From positions 1 to 41,805 of the forward strand of contig WJJK01000172.1 of NCBI GenBank assembly GCA_014729705.1: DNA of 41,805 bases, in the 5' to 3' direction. Source of the stretch: Candidatus Altarchaeales archaeon. Lineage in GTDB: Archaea > Altiarchaeota > Altiarchaeia > IMC4 > SCGC-AAA252-I15. Position numbers and translations under genes: made by a program. This document shows positions 31,108-38,723 of this stretch, piece by piece (positions within the stretch are counted from its first letter, which is position 1; every line of letters begins with the position of its first letter). Below the pieces are notes generated by a model, which worked only from the letters and a program-made list of their open reading frames with translations, made no database searches and was not told the DNA's origin.

Positions 31108-31619
31108 TGGAAGCTGTTATTGCTTGTGGTATACAAAAAGCATATTTTAACAAGTCAGGCACTAGATACTTAGGAGAGAAAGCCGAGATACTAAAGGTCA
31201 GACTCGTAAGCTATTTGAGTTCTCTTGATAGAAAACAAATAGCTACTTTTATGGTGAGAGAGGTACATCAGCCTGATGATAAGTTTTATTTACGAACTAA
31301 GTCACATTCTTTGGTAGGTACACCGGACATAGAGATCCCAGAAGTATTCAAGCCTCATATAAAAATGGTTATCAATACGACACGACCTGGGGCCTTGTAT
31401 GCGACGCCCTTAGAGTCAGAGTTAAATAAGATAAAGCCAAGTCGTATTTATATTGTAGGTGTAGAAACACATACAAATGTGTTGTTCACAGCAGAGGAAC
31501 TACGAAACAGAGGTTATGATGTAAAAGCATTTGAGGCGTTAATGACGTCTGAGGATGATTATTTGCACGCGCTAGGTATCACCCTGCTGGCTAATACACT
31601 GTCTGTGCGGATAGACTAG
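31107..31619 (+). CDS. Isochorismatase/nicotinamidase-fold protein, catalytic residues missing
   Basis: 170 residues in the cysteine-hydrolase fold: AVIACGIQKAYF aligns with the usual V-D-x-Q-x-x-F, and IYIVGVETHTNVLFTAEELRNRGYDVKAFEALMTS aligns with the G-x-x-T-x-x-C-V-x-x-T-A block. The catalytic Asp is Gly and the nucleophilic Cys is Asn. So it is unlikely to hydrolyse nicotinamide by the standard mechanism. It may bind a ligand or have a new chemistry. TAATG overlap with the previous gene; GGAAAG precedes. Confidence 0.72.
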   Translation: MEAVIACGIQKAYFNKSGTRYLGEKAEILKVRLVSYLSSLDRKQIATFMVREVHQPDDKFYLRTKSHSLVGTPDIEIPEVFKPHIKMVINTTRPGALYATPLESELNKIKPSRIYIVGVETHTNVLFTAEELRNRGYDVKAFEALMTSEDDYLHALGITLLANTLSVRID

Positions 31620-31629
31620 GAGTAATATT

Positions 31630-31950
31630 ATGGTTATTATAGAATTCAAAATAATGTGTCCTTCATGCGACAGTGAGACTAAAATTGTGGCTCATGAAGC
31701 TAATCCAATTATCTTCACGTGCACCGGATGTCATAAGACGGTAGTAATGCAAGGAAGCCGCGTTTACACAGTATCTACGGAATATATGCGTAAGCTCATG
31801 GCTGAGCATAAGTATCATCCGTGTGGACAAGTTCTAGGCCACAAGATTAGTAAGAAGGCTCAGTCCAGGATCAATAATGAACAGGTCACTAAGCTACATG
31901 AGCTTCTTAAGACCAAGATGGATGTAAGTGACTTCATAAATTTCTTGTAA
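31630..31950 (+). CDS. Zinc-ribbon protein (106 aa)
   Basis: The N-terminal CPSCDSE-(n)-CTGCHK is a classic zinc ribbon (residues about 10-36). It is followed by a basic linker and a helical C-terminus (RINNEQVTKLHELLKTKMDVSDFINFL). Likely a nucleic-acid-binding or adaptor protein. The gene ends the first part of the rightward operon, just before the promoter at 31964. Confidence 0.65.
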   Translation: MVIIEFKIMCPSCDSETKIVAHEANPIIFTCTGCHKTVVMQGSRVYTVSTEYMRKLMAEHKYHPCGQVLGHKISKKAQSRINNEQVTKLHELLKTKMDVSDFINFL

Positions 31951-31963
31951 CTTCTAAAGTTCT

Positions 31964-31994
31964 TGTTTATTATTTCGTTTCCCTGCCGTATATT
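31964..31994 (+). promoter_or_regulatory. Phage promoter, GTTTA-N17-CGTATATT class
   Basis: TGTTTA, 17 bases, CGTATATT, about 20 bases before the gene starting at 32016. It would drive the primase, dnaX, nusG-like, flap-nuclease and sigma-like genes. The GGAGG right after the -10 box may not be on the transcript. Confidence 0.75.
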
Positions 31995-32015
31995 CGGAGG
32001 ATGAAGGGAGACGAT

Positions 32016-32492
32016 ATGAGAGACAAGGATTATGATGGTCGGTTGGTATACCTCACGGTACATGCGGATCGTTGGTTCAAGGAAGCCCACCCCAGCTTTA
32101 ACATCCCTCTTTCCAATAGGTTAGCTAAGGTTATAAAAGTCTTCGACTGGAATACACCAGAAGGGAAGCTCCTTCTGTCCGCCCGGGAGAAGACCGGGAA
32201 ATGGGGAAACTTTGAATCTAAAGACTTCAAGTTTGTCCTTAAGGTGTATCACCCAGACATCATACGAGGCCAGAAAAAAGGTCTTACAGTAGAAGAAGTT
32301 CTCCCTAGATGCTACCCCGGTAGCGAGCTCTTACTTTTTGACGTGCTGCCTGAGTGGATGATATCTGATTTGAATAAAGTAGAAAAAGATATGTTGAAGA
32401 TAGACAAAAAACCTACTAAGACACGAAAAAAACCCCAAAAGAGAACAAAGACAGCTGTTAAGAAAACTACAAAAAGAAAACAAAAAACATAG
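32016..32492 (+). CDS. Hypothetical protein with a basic lysine-rich tail
   Basis: About 158 residues. The first 115 form a mixed domain (RLVYLTVHADRWFKEAH, WGNFESKDFKFVLKVYHPDII). The last 35 are Lys/Thr/Arg-rich (KKPTKTRKKPQKRTK...), as in several other proteins of this phage. AAGGGAG six bases upstream supports the ATG at 32016 rather than 32001. It sits directly before the primase gene. No family is recognised. Confidence 0.68.
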   Translation: MRDKDYDGRLVYLTVHADRWFKEAHPSFNIPLSNRLAKVIKVFDWNTPEGKLLLSAREKTGKWGNFESKDFKFVLKVYHPDIIRGQKKGLTVEEVLPRCYPGSELLLFDVLPEWMISDLNKVEKDMLKIDKKPTKTRKKPQKRTKTAVKKTTKRKQKT

Positions 32493-32493
32493 T

Positions 32494-33186
32494 ATGTACC
32501 TAGATAGTTTTGTACAGAGAGCATCAAGTACTCTTATAGGGTATGAAGAGCCTTTATCCTATTTAAAACGGAGAGGGGTTGACGAGGACGATATTAAGTA
32601 TTATTCTATAGGGTATTGTAAAATAGTAAGAATCCCTAAGTCTAACTCCTGTGATTATAAGCTTCTTTTTGAGGCCACAAACGAGTTCAGGAGATTAAAG
32701 GAAAAGATATTGTTTCCTTTAAGAAATGTCTTAGGACGTGTCAATGGCCTTGTTGTAAGACGAATAGATAAGAAACAGTACACCCAATATTTTCTTACAG
32801 AATCAAAGAAAATAGGTGCTTTCTTCGGGCTGTATGAGGCACTCCCTCATATACAGCGTACTAAAAAGGTCTTCGTACATGAGGGAGCGCTTGACTCAAT
32901 ATCTTTTGCGAAGGTCTTCCCGAATACTGTATCATCCTTGACATCATTTCTGAATGAGCAGCAGTATGAGCTCTTGAGGTTTTTTGCAGACAAGATCATA
33001 CTGATATATGATAGGGATGAGGCAGGTTATTTAGGTGTTCAGAAGATGATGAACGCATATGGTAATAGACATATAGAATCCATATTCCTTGGTGATAATG
33101 ATGCAAATCAATATTATCAGACTATGGGATATAGGCCTTTTGAGAAGTTTTTGAGAAGTAGGATACCTTCCATCCTTCAAGTATAG
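32494..33186 (+). CDS. DnaG-type primase catalytic core (TOPRIM), without zinc or helicase-binding domains
   Basis: 230 residues. The N-terminal subdomain matches DnaG (YLKRRGVDEDDIKYYSIGYC; KILFPLRNVLGRVNGLVVRR; FFGLYEALPHIQ). The TOPRIM fold supplies VHEGALDSISFAK with the catalytic Glu, and LIYDRDEAG with the D-x-D metal site. FLGDNDANQYYQ follows. Cellular DnaG has a zinc-binding N-terminus and a C-terminal helicase-binding domain; both are absent. It would synthesise RNA primers if another protein supplies template recognition. Start ribosome site is weak. Confidence 0.87.
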   Translation: MYLDSFVQRASSTLIGYEEPLSYLKRRGVDEDDIKYYSIGYCKIVRIPKSNSCDYKLLFEATNEFRRLKEKILFPLRNVLGRVNGLVVRRIDKKQYTQYFLTESKKIGAFFGLYEALPHIQRTKKVFVHEGALDSISFAKVFPNTVSSLTSFLNEQQYELLRFFADKIILIYDRDEAGYLGVQKMMNAYGNRHIESIFLGDNDANQYYQTMGYRPFEKFLRSRIPSILQV

Positions 33187-33198
33187 GTATAAGAAAAT

Positions 33199-34554
33199 AT
33201 GTACGGTATAGAATATCGCCCAGTAGACTTTGGTACTGTCCTCGGTTTAGATGATGCGAAGGAAATCCTTCAAGCTTATTTAAGACAGGATCAGTATGAC
33301 CCGGCCTATTTATTTGCTGGGTCTCATGCTACAGGAAAGACTACTTTAGGGCGTATTTTTGCTTCTAGTATCTTATGTGAGAATCGCAAGGAAGACATGT
33401 CCCCCTGCAACGAGTGCTCCTCTTGTAAACAGTTTCTTCAAGGAAACCATCCAGGGTACATAGAGTATGACTCGGCGCTGAGCAGTAATAAAGAAAACGT
33501 GCAGCGTATTGTAGATAGTCTTCAGTATGAAATTGTAACCCGCTACAAGATTATTCTCTTCGATGAAGCACATAATTTGAGTAAGGAAGCGAAAGAAGTC
33601 TTCCTGAAGCAGCTGGAGAAAGAGAGTAACATAATACTCATATTTTGTACTACTGAGTATGATAAAATGCCCGAGACCCTACGCTCAAGATGTATACAAT
33701 TCCAGCTACATGAGCCAACGGAACAAAATGTTTGTCATAAGTTGGAAGCCATATGTAAGCATAAAGGCTTTGAGTATGAGTCTGAAGCGCTAACAACAAT
33801 AGTTAGAGCTACCGGCCGCCACTATAGAGATGCTGAGAATCGTCTTAGGCAGATTAGTTTTTTAGGTCCTATAAATCAAGAAAATGTTAAGAAAGCCACA
33901 TCTGTATACGTTGAGGAGGTGATTGCATTACTTCTTAATTTGTCGTATGATTTAAGTAAGGCGTTGCAGCTCGCAGACTTCTTGGTGTCCAAAATGAACA
34001 TCAAGATGATCTATAATTGGATACTGTGTATCCTTAATGACACAATTAAGAGGTCTAGTGGCGTATCTTTCTCAGGAAGATACGACGAACTTCTTAAGAT
34101 GATGCAAAAGCAATACTCATCGGCTGCATATGAAATACTAGATTATGTACTTTCGCGCAGCCGTTTAAATGACATTACTTTGTTTCAGTCTGACCTTCTC
34201 ATTATCCACTACAAGTTCCTGTGTGATGCCCTCGCCCCTAAAGAGTTGAAAGATTTATCAAAAAAAGAGAATTTAGATGAGTCAAAGTCAGATGACTCAA
34301 AAAACGAGAGTGATCAGGGCGGAAAATCAATCAAGGACATCCATGCATTGCCTCGCGGGCATCGAGAAGATGCCGTTCGAGAGTATCGTTTATCTCGAAG
34401 AAAAGAGGGTACTGATGATACTCTAAATGAACGTGTTGGTGAGGCCTGGGGTCCTGAAGAAAAGGGCGAGAAAGCTCCGTTGATACATAGGACGGAGATC
34501 TCACGTAAAGAGTTCCGTAAGGTACTCGAAGGAACATTGGATGACAAAACCTAA
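33199..34554 (+). CDS. dnaX: Clamp-loader gamma/tau subunit (DnaX-like)
   Basis: The motor of the clamp loader: EYRPVDFGTVLGLDDAKEIL opening, Walker A AGSHATGKTT, zinc module CNECSSCKQF, Walker B IILFDEAHNLSKEAKEVFLKQLE, and the arginine finger LRSRCIQF. Domain III collar follows, then about 80 charged, disordered residues (KKENLDESKSDDSKNESD). Length is 451 against about 430 for gamma; no tau-type polymerase-binding domain is obvious. The stop overlaps the NusG-like start by 14 bp. Confidence 0.93.
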   Translation: MYGIEYRPVDFGTVLGLDDAKEILQAYLRQDQYDPAYLFAGSHATGKTTLGRIFASSILCENRKEDMSPCNECSSCKQFLQGNHPGYIEYDSALSSNKENVQRIVDSLQYEIVTRYKIILFDEAHNLSKEAKEVFLKQLEKESNIILIFCTTEYDKMPETLRSRCIQFQLHEPTEQNVCHKLEAICKHKGFEYESEALTTIVRATGRHYRDAENRLRQISFLGPINQENVKKATSVYVEEVIALLLNLSYDLSKALQLADFLVSKMNIKMIYNWILCILNDTIKRSSGVSFSGRYDELLKMMQKQYSSAAYEILDYVLSRSRLNDITLFQSDLLIIHYKFLCDALAPKELKDLSKKENLDESKSDDSKNESDQGGKSIKDIHALPRGHREDAVREYRLSRRKEGTDDTLNERVGEAWGPEEKGEKAPLIHRTEISRKEFRKVLEGTLDDKT

Positions 34555-35281
34555 GGCAAAAGCTAAGAAAGGAACCATCAAGAAATCAGTTAAGGCCAAG
34601 AAAACTGTACAGAAGAAGATACCTAAGAAACCGCGTAAAAAGGTTGTTGGTAAGCCTGCGCGGAAGACAGTATATAAGACACGACGTAAGAAGGTTAAGA
34701 AGAGAAAAACTCTTCAATCATCTATCCCGGACGTAGTAAAGCGCTCAAGGGATCTGTCATACAGATATAAAAGTAAATCAGATCGATGGCTTATATTAGA
34801 ACTGTATGATGATCGTTCCTTAGAAGAAATCTTCGAGCAGGTAGAATTCGATATCTTTTCCACGTTCAAGGACACAGACTACTTTGTCCCTGTCTATAAT
34901 GAACATCTTAAGGAAAAGAGTGTCTCAGTTTCTTTATTTGAAGGATATGTATTCATCCGGGTAAATGAAGAAACAGATGAATACTTGGAAGCATTGAAAT
35001 CAGATTATATACGAGGACCTCTAGTACTAAAAGGGTCTAGACAATATGTAACAAATAAAGATATCAACAAATTCAAGAGGGGCCTTGAGTCTAAGATTCG
35101 AAATATGATCCCTCGTAAAGGACAAAAAGTAATACCAAGAGTAGGAGTTTTTAAGAGTTTAGAGGGAAAGGTTATTTCTGTAGATAAGAAGAAGTTGGTG
35201 GCTAAGGTACTCTTTGAAAGGTCTTCTAGAGTAGTAGAAGCTCCTATCAGCATAATCAATCTAGAGACAATACATACATGA
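34541..35281 (+). CDS. NusG-like transcription elongation factor with a histone-like basic N-terminal tail
   Basis: Residues 1-65 are a Lys/Arg/Pro low-complexity tail. Residues about 78-165 match the NusG NGN domain (RWLILELYDDRSLEEIFEQV, DYFVPVYNEHL, LFEGYVFIRVNEETDEYLEALK). About 200-246 match the KOW domain (VGVFKSLEGKVISVDKKKLVAKVLFERSSRVVEAPI). NusG/RfaH-type factors bind RNA polymerase to suppress pausing or terminators, so this could act as a phage antiterminator. The tail is not part of the family and may contact nucleic acid. It is co-translated with dnaX and the flap nuclease. Confidence 0.82.
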   Translation: MTKPKAKAKKGTIKKSVKAKKTVQKKIPKKPRKKVVGKPARKTVYKTRRKKVKKRKTLQSSIPDVVKRSRDLSYRYKSKSDRWLILELYDDRSLEEIFEQVEFDIFSTFKDTDYFVPVYNEHLKEKSVSVSLFEGYVFIRVNEETDEYLEALKSDYIRGPLVLKGSRQYVTNKDINKFKRGLESKIRNMIPRKGQKVIPRVGVFKSLEGKVISVDKKKLVAKVLFERSSRVVEAPISIINLETIHT

Positions 35282-36204
35282 ACTATTTTTTGATTGATGC
35301 ATTCAACCTGGCATACCGAGCTCATAATGTGAACTATGAGCTTCGGACGATTGAAGGGCTATCGAGTGGTATGTTCTATGGATTCCTTAGGACTATATTT
35401 TCTCTTAAGAAGAAATACCGCGGCTATAAGTTTATAGTCGTGTGGGACAACCACGCAGACCATAAGTTTGATCTCAATCCTGAATATAAGTCAGGTAGAA
35501 CACCACTCCCACAAACAGTAACACAGCAAATATCAGATATAAAGAAATATCTACAGCATTGTGGTATAGATCAATATGAGAAGAAGGGCCAAGAGGCTGA
35601 TGATGTTATTGCTTCTTTGGTAGAGATGTTTAAGGGTGAAGGAAACACTGTTATTGTATACTCTAATGATAAGGACTTTCTCCAATTAGTAGAGACAGGA
35701 AGAGTAATAGTGTATAAGCCTAAAGTAGGCTTAAGTCCGGAGAAGTTCTATGATGAGGAAGCAGTAATTGAGAAGTTTGGTGTTTCCCCGAGTAAGCTGG
35801 CTTGTTTTCGTAGTTTTGCAGGAGACTCAAGTGATGCCCTAAATGGTGTCCCTAGAGTCCCACGTAAAATTATAGCGGGTCTTGTGAATGAGCATGAAGA
35901 AATTGAGAGGGTTTATGATTCTCTGGAAGAGGTGAAGCTTACCGATTTCCAAAGAAAGATGCTCATGGAACACCGAGGATCTGTAGAAACAAACTTCAAA
36001 ATCATAAAGCTGGATAGGTATTTAGAAGGCCTTGAAAAAACAGAAGGAGCGTACGAAGAGGAGACGCTCAAAAGTTTACTTAAGAAGTATGAAGTTAAGT
36101 CTATAAATCCTGCGATGATGATTGATTTATTCTCTTCTTCATTAAACATAAAATATACAGATCCTAGAGATAATATCAAATTGGAATCCTATTCCCTTTT
36201 CTGA
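35278..36204 (+). CDS. 5'-3' exonuclease / flap endonuclease (Pol I N-domain or T5 type)
   Basis: Has the FEN motifs LIDAFNLAYRAH (first Asp), VVWDNHADHKFDLNPEYKSGR, GQEADDVIASL with the paired acidic residues, VYSNDKDFLQLV, and RSFAGDSSDALNGVPRVPRKI (H3TH region). At 308 residues it is a stand-alone nuclease like that of T5. It would remove primer flaps together with RNase HII. ATGA overlap with the nusG-like gene. Confidence 0.93.
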   Translation: MNYFLIDAFNLAYRAHNVNYELRTIEGLSSGMFYGFLRTIFSLKKKYRGYKFIVVWDNHADHKFDLNPEYKSGRTPLPQTVTQQISDIKKYLQHCGIDQYEKKGQEADDVIASLVEMFKGEGNTVIVYSNDKDFLQLVETGRVIVYKPKVGLSPEKFYDEEAVIEKFGVSPSKLACFRSFAGDSSDALNGVPRVPRKIIAGLVNEHEEIERVYDSLEEVKLTDFQRKMLMEHRGSVETNFKIIKLDRYLEGLEKTEGAYEEETLKSLLKKYEVKSINPAMMIDLFSSSLNIKYTDPRDNIKLESYSLF

Positions 36205-36216
36205 AGGAGATGAGGC

Positions 36217-36840
36217 ATGGCTCGTGTTGTTAAGAGTATGGATCCCCATGAGATACAGAAAAGGTTCTCCACAGAACGTTATTCATTTTTTACTTTAGAT
36301 GAAAGTAGCTTCTGTTTTGAGGATTTTGAACCCTTTATGTCCCGGCTGCCAGAGCGCGAACGAGATTTACTCGAGATGTATTACCGGGGTCATAAAAAAC
36401 AGAAAGACATCGCAGCATTTTTCGATGTAACTCAAGGAGCAATATCGCACCGTATTAAGAGGGCGAGAATGAGGTTGGCGTTCTTAAGAGATATGCCTAA
36501 ACTAGATAAAGACCTCAGAGATATCCTGAAAGGGTACTTCGATAATTTTGATATCGATGTCATAGCGTATATGGTGGAGACTACCTGTCAATCCCGAACA
36601 GCTGAAATTTTGAATAAGAAATATAAGCTAGACGGGCGTAAGCGTATGACTCAGGTTAAAGTACGTCATAAATTTGACCGCTCAATACAGAAGATAGAGC
36701 ATCTTAAGAAACAAAATACAGAATTGAAGGTATGCTTTGAGCTCATGCAGTATATCAAAGACAACCTGTACATGTTGCATGAAGTTGTGCTTAGGCATTT
36801 TTATAGAGGTCATCATGCAAAGTATGAAAATGTGTACTGA
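36217..36840 (+). CDS. Sigma-region-4-like DNA-binding protein
   Basis: Residues about 45-95 (LPERERDLLEMYYRGHKKQKDIAAFFDVTQGAISHRIKRARMRL) are a sigma-70 region 4 helix-turn-helix. No region 2 is visible, so it is not a complete sigma factor. The second half has another HTH-like stretch (VETTCQSRTAEILNKKYKLDG, RMTQVKVRHKFDRSIQKI). AAGGAG precedes the ATG. It is the last gene before the module terminator. It might direct RNA polymerase to the GTTTA promoters or to late genes; this is speculative. Confidence 0.78.
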   Translation: MARVVKSMDPHEIQKRFSTERYSFFTLDESSFCFEDFEPFMSRLPERERDLLEMYYRGHKKQKDIAAFFDVTQGAISHRIKRARMRLAFLRDMPKLDKDLRDILKGYFDNFDIDVIAYMVETTCQSRTAEILNKKYKLDGRKRMTQVKVRHKFDRSIQKIEHLKKQNTELKVCFELMQYIKDNLYMLHEVVLRHFYRGHHAKYENVY

Positions 36841-36881
36841 GGTATATATGTAATCTTTTAAGAGTAATGATCTATTAATAC

Positions 36882-36939
36882 GGGTCTCTCAAATAGGTTT
36901 TGATTTTTATCAGAAAACTATCGTTGAGAGGCCCTTTTT
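36882..36939 (+). terminator. Intrinsic terminator between the replication and head modules
   Basis: GGGTCTCTCAA (36882-36892) pairs with TTGAGAGGCCC (36924-36934) over 11 bp with one wobble, enclosing a 31-base loop, and is followed by TTTTT. The right arm also contains GAGAGG, the apparent ribosome site of the gene starting at 36942, so read-through transcripts would hide that site. Confidence 0.7.
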
Positions 36940-36941
36940 CT

Positions 36942-37385
36942 ATGCGTTTATGCATCTCTGCTCATATCAGAAGAGAAGCTTGTTTGCTTGCACATCGTGT
37001 AGCTGAGAGCGTCCAACCTACGGAATCTCCATACCGTAATATTTTTTTGTATCAGAAAAGAATAGACCCCTCAGACCCCTCTTGGATGATAAATATGGGA
37101 CCCCCGAGCCAAATGAATGAGCCCGGACGTTCTCAAAGAGGAGATCCAAGTAAGCTTATACAGTATCAGCAGGGTAAGCGTCCTGGCCCTATAGACCCTT
37201 TATTGAAGGATCAGCCAATGTTGGTAACTGTCCCTGGGAATCCTAAAGAGGATGCTCAAGGAGAGGTTAGTGACAATGTGAAGACTAAGGGGAGGGACTC
37301 TCTACCAGACGGGTGGATCGGAGAGGATGATAATAGGGATACGATAGGTTTTGACCCCGGCACACTCAACGTTAATCCATTCTAA
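36942..37385 (+). CDS. Hypothetical protein, first gene of the head/packaging module
   Basis: About 148 residues. The N-terminus is MRLCISAHIRREACLLAHRVAES, and then a Pro/Gln/Asn-rich, probably unstructured body with repeated DP and PG pairs. I prefer the ATG at 36942 to a TTG at 36900, because the TTG lies within the terminator loop. No family recognised. Its place before the YkgJ-like gene suggests an assembly role, unproven. Confidence 0.6.
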   Translation: MRLCISAHIRREACLLAHRVAESVQPTESPYRNIFLYQKRIDPSDPSWMINMGPPSQMNEPGRSQRGDPSKLIQYQQGKRPGPIDPLLKDQPMLVTVPGNPKEDAQGEVSDNVKTKGRDSLPDGWIGEDDNRDTIGFDPGTLNVNPF

Positions 37386-37390
37386 CACTT

Positions 37391-38056
37391 ATGAAAACTA
37401 TAGATGGACATCCGTTTGAGTGTAAGGAATGTGGAAAATGCTGCCGTTGGGGTGGCGTCGTAAGATTATCTAAGGATGATATAAAAAGACTCTCTGGCGT
37501 TGTTAAGCTCAATGAACCCGAGTTTCTTAAGCGTTTCACGGTACCTCATGGTACAGAGTATGTATTAAAGAATAAGGACAATAGTCCTGACTGCATCTTC
37601 CTCGAGGAAAACCAGTGTGCAGTATATCGAATGAAGCCGTGGCAGTGTGATAATTATCCACAAAAGTATGACCCTAGATGTCCTGGATTCGGGCAGACAA
37701 AGGAAAGTGCTATGGAAGATAGATACAAAGAGGTTGTAAGTAATATGAATGAGCGTTTCTCATCTCTGCAACAAGCTGAAAAAGCCGTAGTAGATAAGTT
37801 ATATAAAGAGCTTGCAAAAGGAGCTAAAACAGCTAATGTCATGTCTAAGGCTGTTGAAGAAGGTGTCGACAGCTTCCTTAGTGAGAAGAAAATTAAGGTA
37901 GCAAGCCTTGATGACTTATTTGCTTTCAATCGTGTAGATGAGAACCATCTCATACATAAGTCTACACGCGATCTCTGGGCCATTGAATCAGATAATACTG
38001 GAGACGTTCACATAGCTCGCCTTTTCGACAATGAAGGCGATCCCATCAAAGGATAA
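37391..38056 (+). CDS. YkgJ-family cysteine-cluster protein with helical extension
   Basis: Residues 10-100 carry the YkgJ (CxxCxxCC) pattern: CKECGKCCRWGG, DCIFLEENQCAVY, MKPWQCDNYP and RCPGFG, which bind zinc or an iron-sulphur cluster. Residues 100-221 are extra, helical, and include IKVASLDDLF, a motif shared with the 635-residue gene downstream. Such proteins occur near head genes in some large phages. Ribosome site weak. Confidence 0.78.
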   Translation: MKTIDGHPFECKECGKCCRWGGVVRLSKDDIKRLSGVVKLNEPEFLKRFTVPHGTEYVLKNKDNSPDCIFLEENQCAVYRMKPWQCDNYPQKYDPRCPGFGQTKESAMEDRYKEVVSNMNERFSSLQQAEKAVVDKLYKELAKGAKTANVMSKAVEEGVDSFLSEKKIKVASLDDLFAFNRVDENHLIHKSTRDLWAIESDNTGDVHIARLFDNEGDPIKG

Positions 38057-38060
38057 ACTT

Positions 38061-38720
38061 ATGCCGCGTGAAAGACTGACAAAGAGATTTGCGGCTGCTG
38101 CTGACGGGAAGAAAAAGAAATCCCAAAGCAAAGGTGATATGCAGCGCAATACTGCCGGGTTTGAGTATGATAAGTCTAAGGCTAAACACCTTAAAAGGGC
38201 TCTTCATAATATCAATGTCTCACTAGGGACTCTCCTGGCTGCTATGAAAGACCTAGCACTCCTTAGGGGGTCTGATATTACTCCTGATGGGTTGCTTGGT
38301 GGTAGAGGCTTTATAATGAACTACAGGGAGATGAAATCTCATCTGAATGAGGCCATCGGAAATCTCTCCGATGTCACAGACACACTGGCTGATGAGCTTA
38401 ATAACCCGAAGTGGGGTCTAAGTAAATCTGAGATGCATGCGGTGAAGAAAGAAAAAGAAGAAGTCCTCGATAAAGTAGATGATGCAGAAGATGTTGGTGA
38501 GTCTATCGAGACAGGAAAACCTACAGAAGAAGCTGAAGTAGTAGAGGAAGACGCAGTAGAGGCCGCACCTGATCCGCAGATTGATCCAGAGGACGTAGTT
38601 TACTCGGCGGAAATGGAAGCAATAGATCGGTATAAGAAACTGCTGGAAGGTGATACCAAGGATAGGACGGCATCTGTCCTCAGCAAAAACATTCTGGCAA
38701 ACCTATCACAGGGAGAATAG
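38061..38720 (+). CDS. Hypothetical head-module protein with acidic C-terminal region
   Basis: 219 residues. A basic N-terminus (RERLTKRFAAAADGKKKK) is followed by a helical central domain (LKRALHNINVSLGTLLAAMKDLALLRGS) and an acidic linker (EEAEVVEEDAVEAAPDP). I chose the ATG at 38061, with AAAGGA seven bases upstream, over 38031 inside the previous gene. The composition would fit a scaffold or portal-accessory protein, which is a guess. Confidence 0.65.
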   Translation: MPRERLTKRFAAAADGKKKKSQSKGDMQRNTAGFEYDKSKAKHLKRALHNINVSLGTLLAAMKDLALLRGSDITPDGLLGGRGFIMNYREMKSHLNEAIGNLSDVTDTLADELNNPKWGLSKSEMHAVKKEKEEVLDKVDDAEDVGESIETGKPTEEAEVVEEDAVEAAPDPQIDPEDVVYSAEMEAIDRYKKLLEGDTKDRTASVLSKNILANLSQGE

Positions 38721-38723
38721 ATC

